DNA of 64,000 bases from Verrucomicrobiota bacterium (GCA_013820875.1 JACDHS010000005.1:30569-94568), one strand, 5' to 3'; numbered from the stretch's first letter, positions 41,301-52,006 are shown. Notes: generated by a model not told the origin, from the sequence alone. Numbers and translations: made by a program.

Positions 41301-44300
41301 ATGGGCAATCGACTCTTCAACCTGTTTGGCATTTTTTTTGCGTGCTTTGGCTTTTCCTTTTTCGCCGACGCTCAACAGTTTACCGGCACCAACGAACCGG
41401 GCAGTGCGAAGAGTTTTAGCTTTACGATTCCCGCGGCCACCACCAACTGGACGTTGACGGTGCCGGGTGGGACGAGCGCTTATTCCTATCTTTATGTGAG
41501 GAAAGGTGTGGCTGCTTCGGCAACCAACTATAATTATTCATCCCAATCGATAGGGCGGACCAACACGATAGCGTTGGAAAACCCGGAAGCATCCGGCACC
41601 TGGCATGTCAGTGTGGTCACGCCAGAGGAGTCGGAGTCTCACTCGTTCACGATGGTGTTGAAGCAAAATGTTGCGGGTTTTCGGGTGCTTCAACCAATCA
41701 ATAAACCTCTCGCTTTTTCCACGACGGGAATCGTGAACACTGGAAAGTGGAACTACTATCGCATTGAAGTGCCCGACAGACCGGTGCGGGTGAATTTAAT
41801 CCTGACCGGTCCCGACCCATCGCCTAATCTTTACATTCAAAAAGAGGTTATCCCCACTACCTCCTCTTATTGGCGGCGGAGCATTAACGCACTGACTGAC
41901 AAGCTGAGCTTCACTGACACAGAGTTGGTTCCGGGAGTTTATTTCATAGGGGTTCACTCACCATCGAGCAAGGTAAGCTACACATTGACATCGAAAGTTC
42001 TGAAAATGGTGCAGCTTCCTTTTGACTCGGGATTTGAGCAGGAAGGTACCGATTTCTATGAGCATCCTGTGACTGCCGCAGGTGATACCTACTTTCGAAT
42101 CCGAACGGAGCTTCCTTCAGTGGGCGCGTGGCGAACTGCTCTGAAAGTGATCTCGGGAGAGGCCGATCTCTACATCTCCCGGGGCGTCCTGCCAACGGCT
42201 ACGCTTGCGCAATTTAAGTCCACACGAGTTGGCTCGGATGGCATTGTGCTGGGAACGTCGCAGTTCACGGCGGGACAGGATTGGTATATCCTGGTTCGAG
42301 CAGCGGCGAATAGTAAATGGAAACTGGTGAGCGGGGCTGCCTTTGTAGCGGACCTGGGGACATTGAGCGAAACAGGATCCAGTGGCGATACAACGAAAAT
42401 AGGTCCGGAAGGCTGGCTTTTCTATAAGACCGGGATTGGGGAGGGAACGTTGGCATGGCGTTTGTCTTTGAATGGAGCGACGAACAATATTTTCGTGAAG
42501 AAGACCAGCCTCCCCATTGGTAAACACGAAGCCAAAAGCGCAAAGCAGATGCTCCTTGTGCCTCCCTACCTGGTCGCCGGGGAACAATATTTTGTAGGCA
42601 TTCCGGGTGTGCCGGGACGCACCATTTCTTTGGACTCGCGGGCGCAAATCATTCAAGACATCGCGTTCAACTCCAGTTCATCCACCACTTCATCGGGCTA
42701 CAGTTACACGACTTATCGAGTGGAGGTGCCACCCAACATTGTAGCATGGCAGTTGGACCTCACCGGTTCTGCCAAGGCGACGAAGTTTTATGTCCGACGA
42801 TCTCTCGTTCCGAATGAATGGAATAACCAGGCGTATTGCGAAACGGTCGCGACGAACAAGAGTCTCGCGCTGGTTCCGCCCATTCTCACAGACGGGACTT
42901 ATTACATAACCGCTGTTGGGAACGGAGCACACAGTTTCACCCTGAAGAGTGGTCCCGCGCAGATCACGGATATCAATTTCACATCCCAAACAGTCAACGC
43001 CGCGGCTGCCCGGGTAGGTTGGCGGTATTTCCGGGTGGCAGATATTGACGCGCAACTCGGGGCACTCGGCTGGGAACTTCTGTTGAGCAATGCTGTTCCA
43101 GGAACTCGCATTGTGATTCGCAGGAGCCAGGCACCGGGAATCTGGGATTTCCGGGGTGGCAACACCACCAGCAGCACAGCCGTACGCCACTATGATTACA
43201 TCAGCCAGGCGACTTCGTTGAAACGTCCGGGGCATCAGGCTGACGTTTGGTATGTGGGAGTTTATAATCCGGACATTGCCCTCGGAAATTTTACGTTAAC
43301 CTCACGGGAAATCGGAGCTGCAATGTTGACGGGAGACGGTGGAACACACACTCGCAACTTGATCAATGGGAACTGGGCTTATTACCGCGTCGATGTTCCC
43401 GATGATGTTCTTGGATGGGATCTGCGTCTCGTCAATGTAACGGGCACTCCCAAAATGGTTGTTTGCCACCAGGCACTTCCAGGCCCCAACATCAGCAGCG
43501 GTGTTGTGACAACAAACGTCAGCACCACCCTTTCTTCGCCTTCGATCGCCACAAGCTGGCCAATCGCAAAGCAATGGGCGGCAAATCAGGATTGGACCTC
43601 GCGATCTCTTAGCGCGTTGGGTACGAATGAAACCGGTCGCATCCTTGCGATGGGAATGGGACGCCCATTGCAGTCCGGCACCTACTATGTAGGGGTCTTT
43701 AACCATGGAAACACAAAAGCCAGTTTTACGATTGCAAGCCGGTTCATCGGCCCGGGCCGAAAGATACCGGTAACCGATCTGGCATTCGCGAATGGATCTG
43801 CCACCGGCGGTGTTGGACCACGGGGGGCAGCGTATTACCGGGTGACCGTTCCGCCGTTGACCCGGAGTTGGAGGGTTAAGCTCACCGTCAACACTGGCGA
43901 GGCGATGTTGGTGGTGTCCACGAATAAGGTGCCGAATGTCGAATCCGCCAAACGGATGCAGAAATTGGGCACAGAGCACTATCTCCTTTTGCCGGATCGT
44001 GGCAGCGACTTCCTGAAAAGCGGCGATCATTACCTGGCGGTTGTCGGGGAAGGTGCGAATCCGCAGCCCGGACGTGTGGGAACGGGATCAAGCAGCTACA
44101 CGATTCAAAGCCTTGGGCAACTGCCAGAGCGAGATCTTGGCCCGATCACTTCGGCGGGAATTGTTCGAACTGACGCGCTCGAGGGTGGAGCGGTAAAAGC
44201 TTACCATTTCACGGTGCCCGGGAACATTGCCGGGTATGAATGCTTCCTCAAAAAGAAAATCGGAAATCCAGTGGCAGTGATCCGGGCCGGGCCAGAGCTT

Positions 44301-47300
44301 CCATCTCCCGGCCTTGGAAAATCGTTGCCTAAGGATCCTTACGGGAATCAAGGAGGAGAAGATTTTGCGCCCGATTGTGAAGTGTTCAATTCGCACCTGT
44401 ATGCGGCAGCTATTCCAGGCATCGAATTCACCGACACCATAATGATGATGGCGAGGTCTGCCTCAGGAGGTTATCCCGATGCGAATTATACTCTCCAAAT
44501 TAAAGAATTGGTTCCGAAAACAATCGCTTTCGACAACGGCATCGAAAAAATGACCAATCATCCGGCGGGGCAATGGAAATTTTTCCGAATTGTTGTTCCG
44601 GCAAACGCCGCAGGCTGGGATCTGCGGTTGGCCAATGTCACAGCAGGAACGCCAAAGCTCATTGTGAATCGTGAGATTCTTCCCATCCCCTATAGAAACG
44701 ACGGGTTCACTGGCGTCAGGGCTTCATTATGGGGGGTGAACCAACGCTGGCCTGCAGGCAAAGATTGGACCGGACGATCGTTATCCGCCCAAGGCGTTTC
44801 TGAAGACGGTCGCATCCTGGCAATGGGGATGGGCCGTCCATTGGTGGCGGGCACCTATTACGTGGGTGTGCAATCACCTACGCTATCCAGTTATACACTC
44901 GTCAGCCGCGGGATCGGCGCTGGCTTTACAATTCCCGTTCGGGATCTGGCATTCAACGGAACCTTCAGCACGACGGCGACCACTACGTTGCCCCCCCGCC
45001 ATGCTGCGTATTTCCGGGTCAACGTACCTCCAAATATGCAGAGCTGGAAACTGTCACTCACACCGACATCGAAAAGTGAGGTGAATCTTATTGTCCTGAA
45101 AGATGTGTTACCAAATGTGCTTGCTGCCGCGAGTTTAGAAGTGGCCAAAACCACCTCGGCTGGAAGGCGAACTAAAAAGATCGGTGCGGAAGATTTTCTC
45201 CTTTTACCCTCCGACAAGCAGTCAACCTTGACCCCGGGCCTGTACTATATCGCGGTTGTTTCTGAAGGAATGAATGCGACGAATGCAACACGAGTGGGGA
45301 CGGATAAGGTAGGTTACACTCTCACGAGTCATGGATCTTTGCCATTGACCGACCTCGGGACACTTACCACCTCGATCACGAATCAAGGTGCGATGAAAGG
45401 AGGACAGGTGGTTGGTTATCAATTCGAAATTCCACCTGGCACAGTAAGTCTTGAAGCGGTACTGGACAACAAGGTGGGAAACCCGGTGATGGTTCTTCGG
45501 CGCGGACCTTTATTGCCGGATCCTTCCATCTCGGTGACTGGTGTTGCGGCCGATGGCTATGGTGTTGACGGTGGTGAGACCACTGGAACCAAAGGCGGAG
45601 CCAATATCATCACTTTCGCCAATCCTACGAATGGGATTTATTATCTCCTGGTTAAAGCACGCCCGGTCAGTGGCATTTACACCAATGCCAGCTTTAGATT
45701 ACGTCTTTCCGTTATTACATCGGAGCCATTGGATTTCGATGGTGGAACCACAACGATTGCGAACCAGCCAAGTAGTTCATGGAAATATTTCCGGGTGGAC
45801 GTGCCAGAGGAAGCTTTGGGCTGGGATCTGCGCCTCACGAACGTCTTCGCAGGTCTCCCAAGAATGGTAGTCAGCAAGGATGCGTTGCCGGGTTCGCTTT
45901 CGACCAAACCATGGTCCAGTCCAGGCAATCAGTCATTGTGGCCGACCACAAATCACTGGGCGGCAGGCGCCGATTGGACACGGCGACAGTTCTCAGCGGA
46001 CGGTACCGTGGATCAAAATGGACGCATCCTGGCGATGGGAATGGGGAAACCGTTGATGCCCGGCAGCTATTATGTCGGCATCGTCAACAGTGTCGGCACT
46101 GCTTCGATGTCCTACACCCTCGTGAGTCGTGGCATCGGAGAGGGCTACACCATTCCAATCACCCCCCTGCCCTACGAAGGCGGCAGCGTGACAAATTTGG
46201 CGCTCCCCCCTCGCGAGGCTGCTTATTTTAGCGTCGAGATCCCGTCGAATGCCCCTTCATTTAAAATGAAATTAACCGGCCTGTTCGGTGAGGCGATGAT
46301 GGTGGGATTGCGCGAACACGTGCCCAACGTCGAGTACATCGATACCACGCGGTCCATCCAAACAGGCAAAACCATTCAAAAAGCCGGCAACGAACATTTC
46401 CTGCTTTTGCCACCGGCAAATGAAAATCAGATTGCGACCGGGATGGTATATTTCGCCGTAGTCGGCGAGGGAGCAGTAACCAACAACACCCGTATTGGAA
46501 GCGGCTCAAGCGCCTTCGTTTTGAACACACTCGGAGCACTTCCCCTGACGGCTCTGGGCGTTTTGGCGGGAACCAATGAGGTCGAGTACATGGATGCATT
46601 GGAAGGCGGGGAATCCAAAGGCTATGAATTTGTGCTTGCTCCGGAAGTTCTTGGGGTGGAGCTGAAACTTGAGAATCGGGTGGGAAATCCAGTGATGGTA
46701 TGGCGCGAAGGAGAACTTTTGCCCAACCCAGGCGGCTCGTTTTCATCATTGCCTAACGAACCCTACGGAAATGAAGGAGGATCGGGAGTAGTGGCCGCTT
46801 CACAAACTCTGCTCACCCTCGCCACCACCACCGCGCAAGCTGGCGAAGGATACTCGACAAATCGACTCATGGTAAAAGCGCGATCCACCAGTGGAGTGTT
46901 TTCCGATGCGACTTACAAATTGCGAATCCGTCCAATTAACGTTCCTGAACTGAATTTCTCGGCTTCGACGAATGAAAATGGCCTCACGAATGCGATAACA
47001 GCCAGTTTGGAAAACGGTCATCGCGCTTTCTATAAAGTGGTTGTTCCTGAAGATCAGGTGGGTTGGAAGCTGGAATTGGCGCAGGCATCCGGCACTGCAT
47101 CGGTGCGAGCCAGAAAAAATCAGTTTCCAAGTGACATTCCATTAACCGGAACCCCATTTGCCACTCCCGCAGCTTATATAGTTGCACCGGTGCTCACTCC
47201 GGGAACGTGGTTTGTGGAGGTGAAAGCCCAAAGTTTGACGACCTACACGTTGACGAGCAGCCCACTGGAACTTGAGCGGCCAGCCTGGAATATGCCGGCG

Positions 47301-49460
47301 AGCGGTGAAACGAACACAGCACCGGGTGTCAGTCTTCCGTTCTTTGGCGACACCGCGATTGACACGAACGGGCTTTCCTTCCCAAGCACAAGCGTGTTTC
47401 TTGAATCCGGCTATCAACATTACTACGCGTTTCATATCCCTGCTCAGAACGTCGGCCTTGTGCGGTTGCAATTGGAAGCGATCAGTGGCAACCCAAATCT
47501 TTATCTGCGCTATGCCGGTGCGCCGACTATCACGCACAATATGACTGGAGTGAACGGGGTCATTTATGACCGTACTGTCGCAGGCAATCTCGGAACTGAA
47601 TACGCGAACTTCGTCCCAGTTGATGGAAAGGTGGAAGAGAGCATGAAAGCCGGTCTTTGGTACCTGGCGGTGCGCGCATCCGGAGCGAACTCCCGTTATC
47701 GAATTCGCTTTTCCATTGGAAACGTTCAGGAAATTCCGATGGATGGAACTTTACTCACCGACCAGGTCGTCGCAGGCGGAGACTGGCGTTATTACAGTTT
47801 TCGCATGCCCGATCCGGTGGCAGCACAGTGGCAGTTGGCCTTTTCCAAGCAACTGGGTGATATGGCGATTTCCATTCGCGATACCGTGCCTCCGGGATTG
47901 GGAGCCTCAGTAACACAGCGGCGCCATTGGGGAACCGATGCTAAGAATCATGGACCTTATCTTGAGTTCAGCACAGCCGGAACCTATACCTTCAACACAC
48001 CTCCATCACGTCCGGGCGAGCTTTACTATGTCGGAGTACGCGGGCTGAACGACGCAACCTTCTCATTGAGTGTGAAAATTCTCGATACAGGGGCCGTGGC
48101 TCCACAAATGATTAGTTTCTATTCAGGCAGCACGGAAACAGATTTGGCTCCATTTACGCAGAGGACATATCGCATCGATGTGCCAAATGAGGCCACCCGG
48201 TTGAAGCTAATCAATACTCATTCCTCCCTCGTAAAGCTTCATATGGAGCAAGGCACACTTCCATTGAAAACAAGTGCGGATGATTGGCGCAGCACCACGG
48301 CGAATTCTTTACTAAACCAGTATTTAGGCGGGTGGCCATGGAAGCCGGGTAAGGCATATTTTCTCGTGGCCTCCAATACCACCGCCAATGTGCAGACATT
48401 AAAAATCCAAACAGATGGCAAAAACGCTGTGACCGATGATGAAGACAACGATGGAATGTTGGACGAGTGGGAACGGCAGTATTTCGGGACTACCACGCAA
48501 ACCGCATCCGCTGACTTCGATGGAGACGGAGTGAGTAACCTGGACGAATATCTGGAGGGAACAAATCCAGCAGACAATAACTCGTTCAACCCGCGTTTAA
48601 CGATCTCTGCGGCAAATGGGGTAGTCACGAAAAGCCCTGACACTTCGTTTTACGCCATGAATACGACTGTTCAGCTTACGCCTGTTCCCACGAATGAATA
48701 TCTCTTCGCAGGATGGTCCGGCAGTCACATCGGTATTGAGAACCCGCTAAACCTGCTCATGGATACAAACAAATCTCTCACAGCAACCTTCAAGGTCAGA
48801 GGGGACGATTTTGGAATGGCTGTGCCGCTTACCGGCACTTCAATCCTGACGAATGGGACCAATGTAAATGCCACCAGGGAAATGTTCGAAGTCGATCACG
48901 GCGGCAATCCGGGCGGAAAATCTTTGTGGTGGTCATGGACCGCACCGTCGTCCGGGACAGCCAGCATTAGTACCGAAGGAAGTTCATTCCCAACCTTATT
49001 GGGAGTTTATATTGGGAACACACTCACAAACCTGCTGTTGGCAACCAACGACACGAACCTAAGCGGGGGATCTTATCGTGCCAGGGCCACCCTGGGGATT
49101 GAAGGCGGCACCACCTATCAGATCGCTGTCGATGGATTAAACGGCGCGTCAGGTAGTGTGCAGTTAGCCATAGCTCTTTCGCCTTCTGCAAAACCAGGGA
49201 ATGTTTCCGTTGATCCTGTTGTTATACAATCGACGGTCTCGGAGATTGCTATCAATCTGCTTCTGCCTGAACCGGTGGGCGAACGACAGTTGCGGTTCAA
49301 AATAGCGAGTGACACAAACCAAGTTTATTTCATCGAAGCATCAACCAACCTAATGGATTGGGAATCAGTCGGAATTGTGGAGAATGGTGTAACCCAACCG
49401 ATACAGCACAAGTCATCCGCAATGGGAAAAAGTATGTTTTACCGATTACGAGCGCCGTAA
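41301..49460 (+). CDS. giant secreted PPC-like repeat protein (2719 residues)
   Basis: A signal peptide (LFGIFFACFGFSFFADAQQF) leads into many beta-sandwich units of about 100-130 residues. Each has a YYR(V/I)xVP strand and a YYVGV or YFIGV strand, like bacterial pre-peptidase C-terminal (PPC) domains. Three larger modules repeat around GRILAMGMG(R/K)P; the motif lies near bases 43637, 44809 and 46019 and has a period of about 400 residues. Near residue 2380 calcium-type motifs appear (DEDNDGMLDEWE, DFDGDGVSNLDEYL), as in TSP3 repeats. An InlB-B-like repeat follows (near 2440-2500), then another PPC-like domain, and the last about 80 residues (IEASTNLMDWESVG... to FYRLRAP) match the end of the M28 peptidase. 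The role is unknown; a cell-surface or adhesive role is inferred. No clear ribosome site is seen. Confidence 0.88.
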   Translation: MGNRLFNLFGIFFACFGFSFFADAQQFTGTNEPGSAKSFSFTIPAATTNWTLTVPGGTSAYSYLYVRKGVAASATNYNYSSQSIGRTNTIALENPEASGTWHVSVVTPEESESHSFTMVLKQNVAGFRVLQPINKPLAFSTTGIVNTGKWNYYRIEVPDRPVRVNLILTGPDPSPNLYIQKEVIPTTSSYWRRSINALTDKLSFTDTELVPGVYFIGVHSPSSKVSYTLTSKVLKMVQLPFDSGFEQEGTDFYEHPVTAAGDTYFRIRTELPSVGAWRTALKVISGEADLYISRGVLPTATLAQFKSTRVGSDGIVLGTSQFTAGQDWYILVRAAANSKWKLVSGAAFVADLGTLSETGSSGDTTKIGPEGWLFYKTGIGEGTLAWRLSLNGATNNIFVKKTSLPIGKHEAKSAKQMLLVPPYLVAGEQYFVGIPGVPGRTISLDSRAQIIQDIAFNSSSSTTSSGYSYTTYRVEVPPNIVAWQLDLTGSAKATKFYVRRSLVPNEWNNQAYCETVATNKSLALVPPILTDGTYYITAVGNGAHSFTLKSGPAQITDINFTSQTVNAAAARVGWRYFRVADIDAQLGALGWELLLSNAVPGTRIVIRRSQAPGIWDFRGGNTTSSTAVRHYDYISQATSLKRPGHQADVWYVGVYNPDIALGNFTLTSREIGAAMLTGDGGTHTRNLINGNWAYYRVDVPDDVLGWDLRLVNVTGTPKMVVCHQALPGPNISSGVVTTNVSTTLSSPSIATSWPIAKQWAANQDWTSRSLSALGTNETGRILAMGMGRPLQSGTYYVGVFNHGNTKASFTIASRFIGPGRKIPVTDLAFANGSATGGVGPRGAAYYRVTVPPLTRSWRVKLTVNTGEAMLVVSTNKVPNVESAKRMQKLGTEHYLLLPDRGSDFLKSGDHYLAVVGEGANPQPGRVGTGSSSYTIQSLGQLPERDLGPITSAGIVRTDALEGGAVKAYHFTVPGNIAGYECFLKKKIGNPVAVIRAGPELPSPGLGKSLPKDPYGNQGGEDFAPDCEVFNSHLYAAAIPGIEFTDTIMMMARSASGGYPDANYTLQIKELVPKTIAFDNGIEKMTNHPAGQWKFFRIVVPANAAGWDLRLANVTAGTPKLIVNREILPIPYRNDGFTGVRASLWGVNQRWPAGKDWTGRSLSAQGVSEDGRILAMGMGRPLVAGTYYVGVQSPTLSSYTLVSRGIGAGFTIPVRDLAFNGTFSTTATTTLPPRHAAYFRVNVPPNMQSWKLSLTPTSKSEVNLIVLKDVLPNVLAAASLEVAKTTSAGRRTKKIGAEDFLLLPSDKQSTLTPGLYYIAVVSEGMNATNATRVGTDKVGYTLTSHGSLPLTDLGTLTTSITNQGAMKGGQVVGYQFEIPPGTVSLEAVLDNKVGNPVMVLRRGPLLPDPSISVTGVAADGYGVDGGETTGTKGGANIITFANPTNGIYYLLVKARPVSGIYTNASFRLRLSVITSEPLDFDGGTTTIANQPSSSWKYFRVDVPEEALGWDLRLTNVFAGLPRMVVSKDALPGSLSTKPWSSPGNQSLWPTTNHWAAGADWTRRQFSADGTVDQNGRILAMGMGKPLMPGSYYVGIVNSVGTASMSYTLVSRGIGEGYTIPITPLPYEGGSVTNLALPPREAAYFSVEIPSNAPSFKMKLTGLFGEAMMVGLREHVPNVEYIDTTRSIQTGKTIQKAGNEHFLLLPPANENQIATGMVYFAVVGEGAVTNNTRIGSGSSAFVLNTLGALPLTALGVLAGTNEVEYMDALEGGESKGYEFVLAPEVLGVELKLENRVGNPVMVWREGELLPNPGGSFSSLPNEPYGNEGGSGVVAASQTLLTLATTTAQAGEGYSTNRLMVKARSTSGVFSDATYKLRIRPINVPELNFSASTNENGLTNAITASLENGHRAFYKVVVPEDQVGWKLELAQASGTASVRARKNQFPSDIPLTGTPFATPAAYIVAPVLTPGTWFVEVKAQSLTTYTLTSSPLELERPAWNMPASGETNTAPGVSLPFFGDTAIDTNGLSFPSTSVFLESGYQHYYAFHIPAQNVGLVRLQLEAISGNPNLYLRYAGAPTITHNMTGVNGVIYDRTVAGNLGTEYANFVPVDGKVEESMKAGLWYLAVRASGANSRYRIRFSIGNVQEIPMDGTLLTDQVVAGGDWRYYSFRMPDPVAAQWQLAFSKQLGDMAISIRDTVPPGLGASVTQRRHWGTDAKNHGPYLEFSTAGTYTFNTPPSRPGELYYVGVRGLNDATFSLSVKILDTGAVAPQMISFYSGSTETDLAPFTQRTYRIDVPNEATRLKLINTHSSLVKLHMEQGTLPLKTSADDWRSTTANSLLNQYLGGWPWKPGKAYFLVASNTTANVQTLKIQTDGKNAVTDDEDNDGMLDEWERQYFGTTTQTASADFDGDGVSNLDEYLEGTNPADNNSFNPRLTISAANGVVTKSPDTSFYAMNTTVQLTPVPTNEYLFAGWSGSHIGIENPLNLLMDTNKSLTATFKVRGDDFGMAVPLTGTSILTNGTNVNATREMFEVDHGGNPGGKSLWWSWTAPSSGTASISTEGSSFPTLLGVYIGNTLTNLLLATNDTNLSGGSYRARATLGIEGGTTYQIAVDGLNGASGSVQLAIALSPSAKPGNVSVDPVVIQSTVSEIAINLLLPEPVGERQLRFKIASDTNQVYFIEASTNLMDWESVGIVENGVTQPIQHKSSAMGKSMFYRLRAP

Positions 49461-49544
49461 CCGGTTTACGGCTTGTTCCAGGAAAGAACAGACACTCCTG
49501 AAACAGCAACTCCAATTCATGATTAAGCCAAACTGAACACTGGC

Positions 49545-50117
49545 CTATTTCTCACAGTAAAACAACCGGGCTGGAAGGATATTGAAGGCTTCGAAATCGG
49601 TCTCAACCCGACTGAATGACTGTTGTAAGTGCGGCAGAACTTTCTTGGAGAATTGATAGACCAACATTCGACCGTCAGCCGCAAGCACGGAGGAAGTTGA
49701 TTTCAGGATGGCTGTCCTCACATCAGGCGGCATCGTGCTGAATGGAATTCCGGAAATGACGTAGTCAACGTTTTGGATTCCGGCGCACTCCAGGACCTGA
49801 GCCACATTCTCGGCAGAACCTTGAAACGTCCGGAGGCGCGGATCGCGGATATTGTTTTGCAAATGCCGAACGAAAGCTGGATTCATTTCGATCACTATCA
49901 AGGTGCCGTCCGGTCTCAATCTCTTTAGTATTTCTCCCGTGAAACAACCGGTGCCGGGGCCGAACTCCACGATAATCCGGGTACTCCCCCAATTAATTTT
50001 CCCCAACAAACGATTGATCAAGAAGGATGAACTGGGAATGGCTGATCCGAGCATTTGGGGGTGCGCGATGAAATTTCTGGCAAACACCAGCGCGCCATTT
50101 TTCTGTTTTTCCGGCAT
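49545..50117 (-). CDS. class I methyltransferase, PmtA/rRNA adenine methylase-like
   Basis: A 190-residue protein from the ATG at 50117. Longer starts (up to 50333) would add a low-quality N-terminus. FARNFIAHPQMLGSAIPSSSFL is the opening seen in phospholipid N-methyltransferases (PmtA type). IIVEFGPGTGCFTGEIL is motif I, LIVIEMNPAF the acidic end of the second strand, and VDYVISGIPFSTMPPDV a motif IV-like site. ADGRMLVYQFSKKV and FEAFNILPARLFYCEK end the fold. The substrate is probably a lipid head group, but an RNA methylase cannot be excluded. It stands alone on the minus strand. Confidence 0.8.
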   Translation of the reverse strand: MPEKQKNGALVFARNFIAHPQMLGSAIPSSSFLINRLLGKINWGSTRIIVEFGPGTGCFTGEILKRLRPDGTLIVIEMNPAFVRHLQNNIRDPRLRTFQGSAENVAQVLECAGIQNVDYVISGIPFSTMPPDVRTAILKSTSSVLAADGRMLVYQFSKKVLPHLQQSFSRVETDFEAFNILPARLFYCEK

Positions 50118-50423
50118 GCCATTTCTGCGTTCGCCATCGCGCATCAGTTCGTTCGGAACAGGAATCGACAAGGAACGCGCTTCACGCGCATTGATACCGA
50201 GGAATAGATTCTTCAATAGTTTCACTTCGCCTCCCGGACAGTTTTCAGCAGAACGAATCAACCTAAACCCGAATGAAGAGTGAACAATCGGGATGCACCC
50301 CCTTGTACCATCGGGATTTGCCGTGGTTTGCACATTTTCTTTCCAATGGGAACTCCGCTATCTTCTCCCCCAGTGAAACTTTTCCAGCGGCCCTTTCGTC
50401 TGAATCGTTGAACCTCTGATACC

Positions 50424-51854
50424 ATGGATGATAAAGCCAAATTTTTCAGTGAACATTCCGCGCGACCGGATGATTTTTTTGTAACGCGCCGGCAGTTCCT
50501 CAATCGTTTCGGAATGGGGTTCGGGGCCCTCGGACTCGCTGGCTTGATGGGGGATGGTTTACTCAACCAGGCGCAGGCGGAATCGGAATTGTCTCCGTTG
50601 CTGCCGAAGAAACCTCATTTCACAGGTAAAGCAAAACAGGTTATCCACATTTTTGCACAGGGCGCACCATCGCAGGTGGATACATTCGATCCAAAGCCGC
50701 ACCTGGAAAAGTATGCCGGACAATCGCTCCCAGGGATGGACGGCGGGGTTGCCATGCCTTCGCCTTTTAAATTCAAAAAGCATGGCAAATCGGGAATCGA
50801 AGTCAGTGAGGTCTTTCCTCATCTTGCGCAGCATGTGGATGAAATGACGGTGATCCGGTCCATGTTCACCGACATCCCGGCGCATGAAGTCGCGACGACA
50901 TTCATGAACACGGGATCATTGCGCCTGGCCAGGCCGTGCCTTGGTTCCTGGGCGGTTTACGGCCTGGGAACTGAAAACCAGAACATGCCCGGCTTCATCT
51001 CGTTGCGTCCAGGCGGCGGATTGCCGGCGGGTGGGACGCAAAATTGGCAGTCGGCTTTTCTGCCGGGTGTTTACCAGGGTTCGAGCATCAACACGACTCT
51101 CGGTTCGCCGGAGGAAATGGTGCAGCACATCAAGAATTCGTACGTCTCGCAAAAGGAACAACGGCGCCAACTGGACCTGGTCAAACAGCTCAACGAATTT
51201 CACAGTCTGAACCTGCAAAAAGATGCGAATCTCGAAGCCCGCATTCAGGCATTCGAGATAGCTTTCAAAATGCAGACGGAGGCAACGGATGCTTTTAATT
51301 ATTTCAAGGAACCGGTCGCGATGCGTGAAAAATACGGAAACACACCGCAAGGACGGCAGCTATTGATCGCCCGCAGGTTGATTGAGCGGGGGGTTCGTTT
51401 CGTGCAAGTCTGGGCCAGCGGTTGGGATCATCACCAGGACATTGAAGAAAGGCTGCCGCAACGGGCGCGTGATATCGATCAACCGTTCGCCGCATTAATT
51501 GCCGATTTGAAAGAACGCGGATTGCTCGATAGCACACTGGTCATCTGGGGCGGAGAGTTCGGTCGCAAACCTGTCCGGGACCGCAATGGGAATGATACCC
51601 CGGGGCGCGATCACAACAACCAGGCGTTTACAACCTTGATGGTGGGCGGCGGAGTGAAACGCGGACATGTCTATGGCGCAACGGATGAGATCGGGGCGAA
51701 AGCTGTCGAGAACCGCGTCCATGTTCACGATCTGCATGCCACCATTTTGCATCAACTCGGCTTTGATCACACGAAACTGACCTATCGTTATAACGGACGC
51801 GATTTCCGGCTCACGGATGTGGCGGGCAATGTGGTTAAGGGAATTCTCGCCTAG
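50424..51854 (+). CDS. DUF1501-domain exported protein
   Basis: A 476-residue protein. The Tat-like signal has RRQFLNRFGMGFGALGLAGLMG. The DUF1501 core has KQVIHIFAQGAPSQVDTFDPKP, then RSMFTDIPAHEVATTFMNTG, PGFISLRPGGGLPAGG, and VRFVQVWASGWDHHQDIEERLP. The end has LVIWGGEFGRKP and GRDHNNQAFTTLMVGGGVKRG. The fold is related to the alkaline phosphatase/sulfatase superfamily, but the activity is unknown. Pairs with a DUF1549/1553 cytochrome-type gene are common in verrucomicrobia and planctomycetes, as here (next gene). Confidence 0.93.
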   Translation: MDDKAKFFSEHSARPDDFFVTRRQFLNRFGMGFGALGLAGLMGDGLLNQAQAESELSPLLPKKPHFTGKAKQVIHIFAQGAPSQVDTFDPKPHLEKYAGQSLPGMDGGVAMPSPFKFKKHGKSGIEVSEVFPHLAQHVDEMTVIRSMFTDIPAHEVATTFMNTGSLRLARPCLGSWAVYGLGTENQNMPGFISLRPGGGLPAGGTQNWQSAFLPGVYQGSSINTTLGSPEEMVQHIKNSYVSQKEQRRQLDLVKQLNEFHSLNLQKDANLEARIQAFEIAFKMQTEATDAFNYFKEPVAMREKYGNTPQGRQLLIARRLIERGVRFVQVWASGWDHHQDIEERLPQRARDIDQPFAALIADLKERGLLDSTLVIWGGEFGRKPVRDRNGNDTPGRDHNNQAFTTLMVGGGVKRGHVYGATDEIGAKAVENRVHVHDLHATILHQLGFDHTKLTYRYNGRDFRLTDVAGNVVKGILA

Positions 51855-51967
51855 ACGAAAAGGCGCTTATGTTTTCGAAACTTTTCTCCGTCTCCCCTGC
51901 CCCGACCGCGTCAGCGGTCAGCGACTCTACAGTTCTGGCTTCCCGTTGGAACAAGCCGAATATATCA

Positions 51968-52006
51968 CCTCCCTCTCCCTCTGAGGGAGAGGGTTGGGGT
52001 GAGGGT
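51968..52006 (+). repeat. dispersed GAGGGAGAGGG palindrome, copy 3
   Basis: CCTCCCTCTCCCTCT then GAGGGAGAGGG and TTGGGGTGAGGG. The tail supplies a GAGGG just before the GTG at 52013. It lies in the leader of the DUF1553 gene. Confidence 0.7.
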
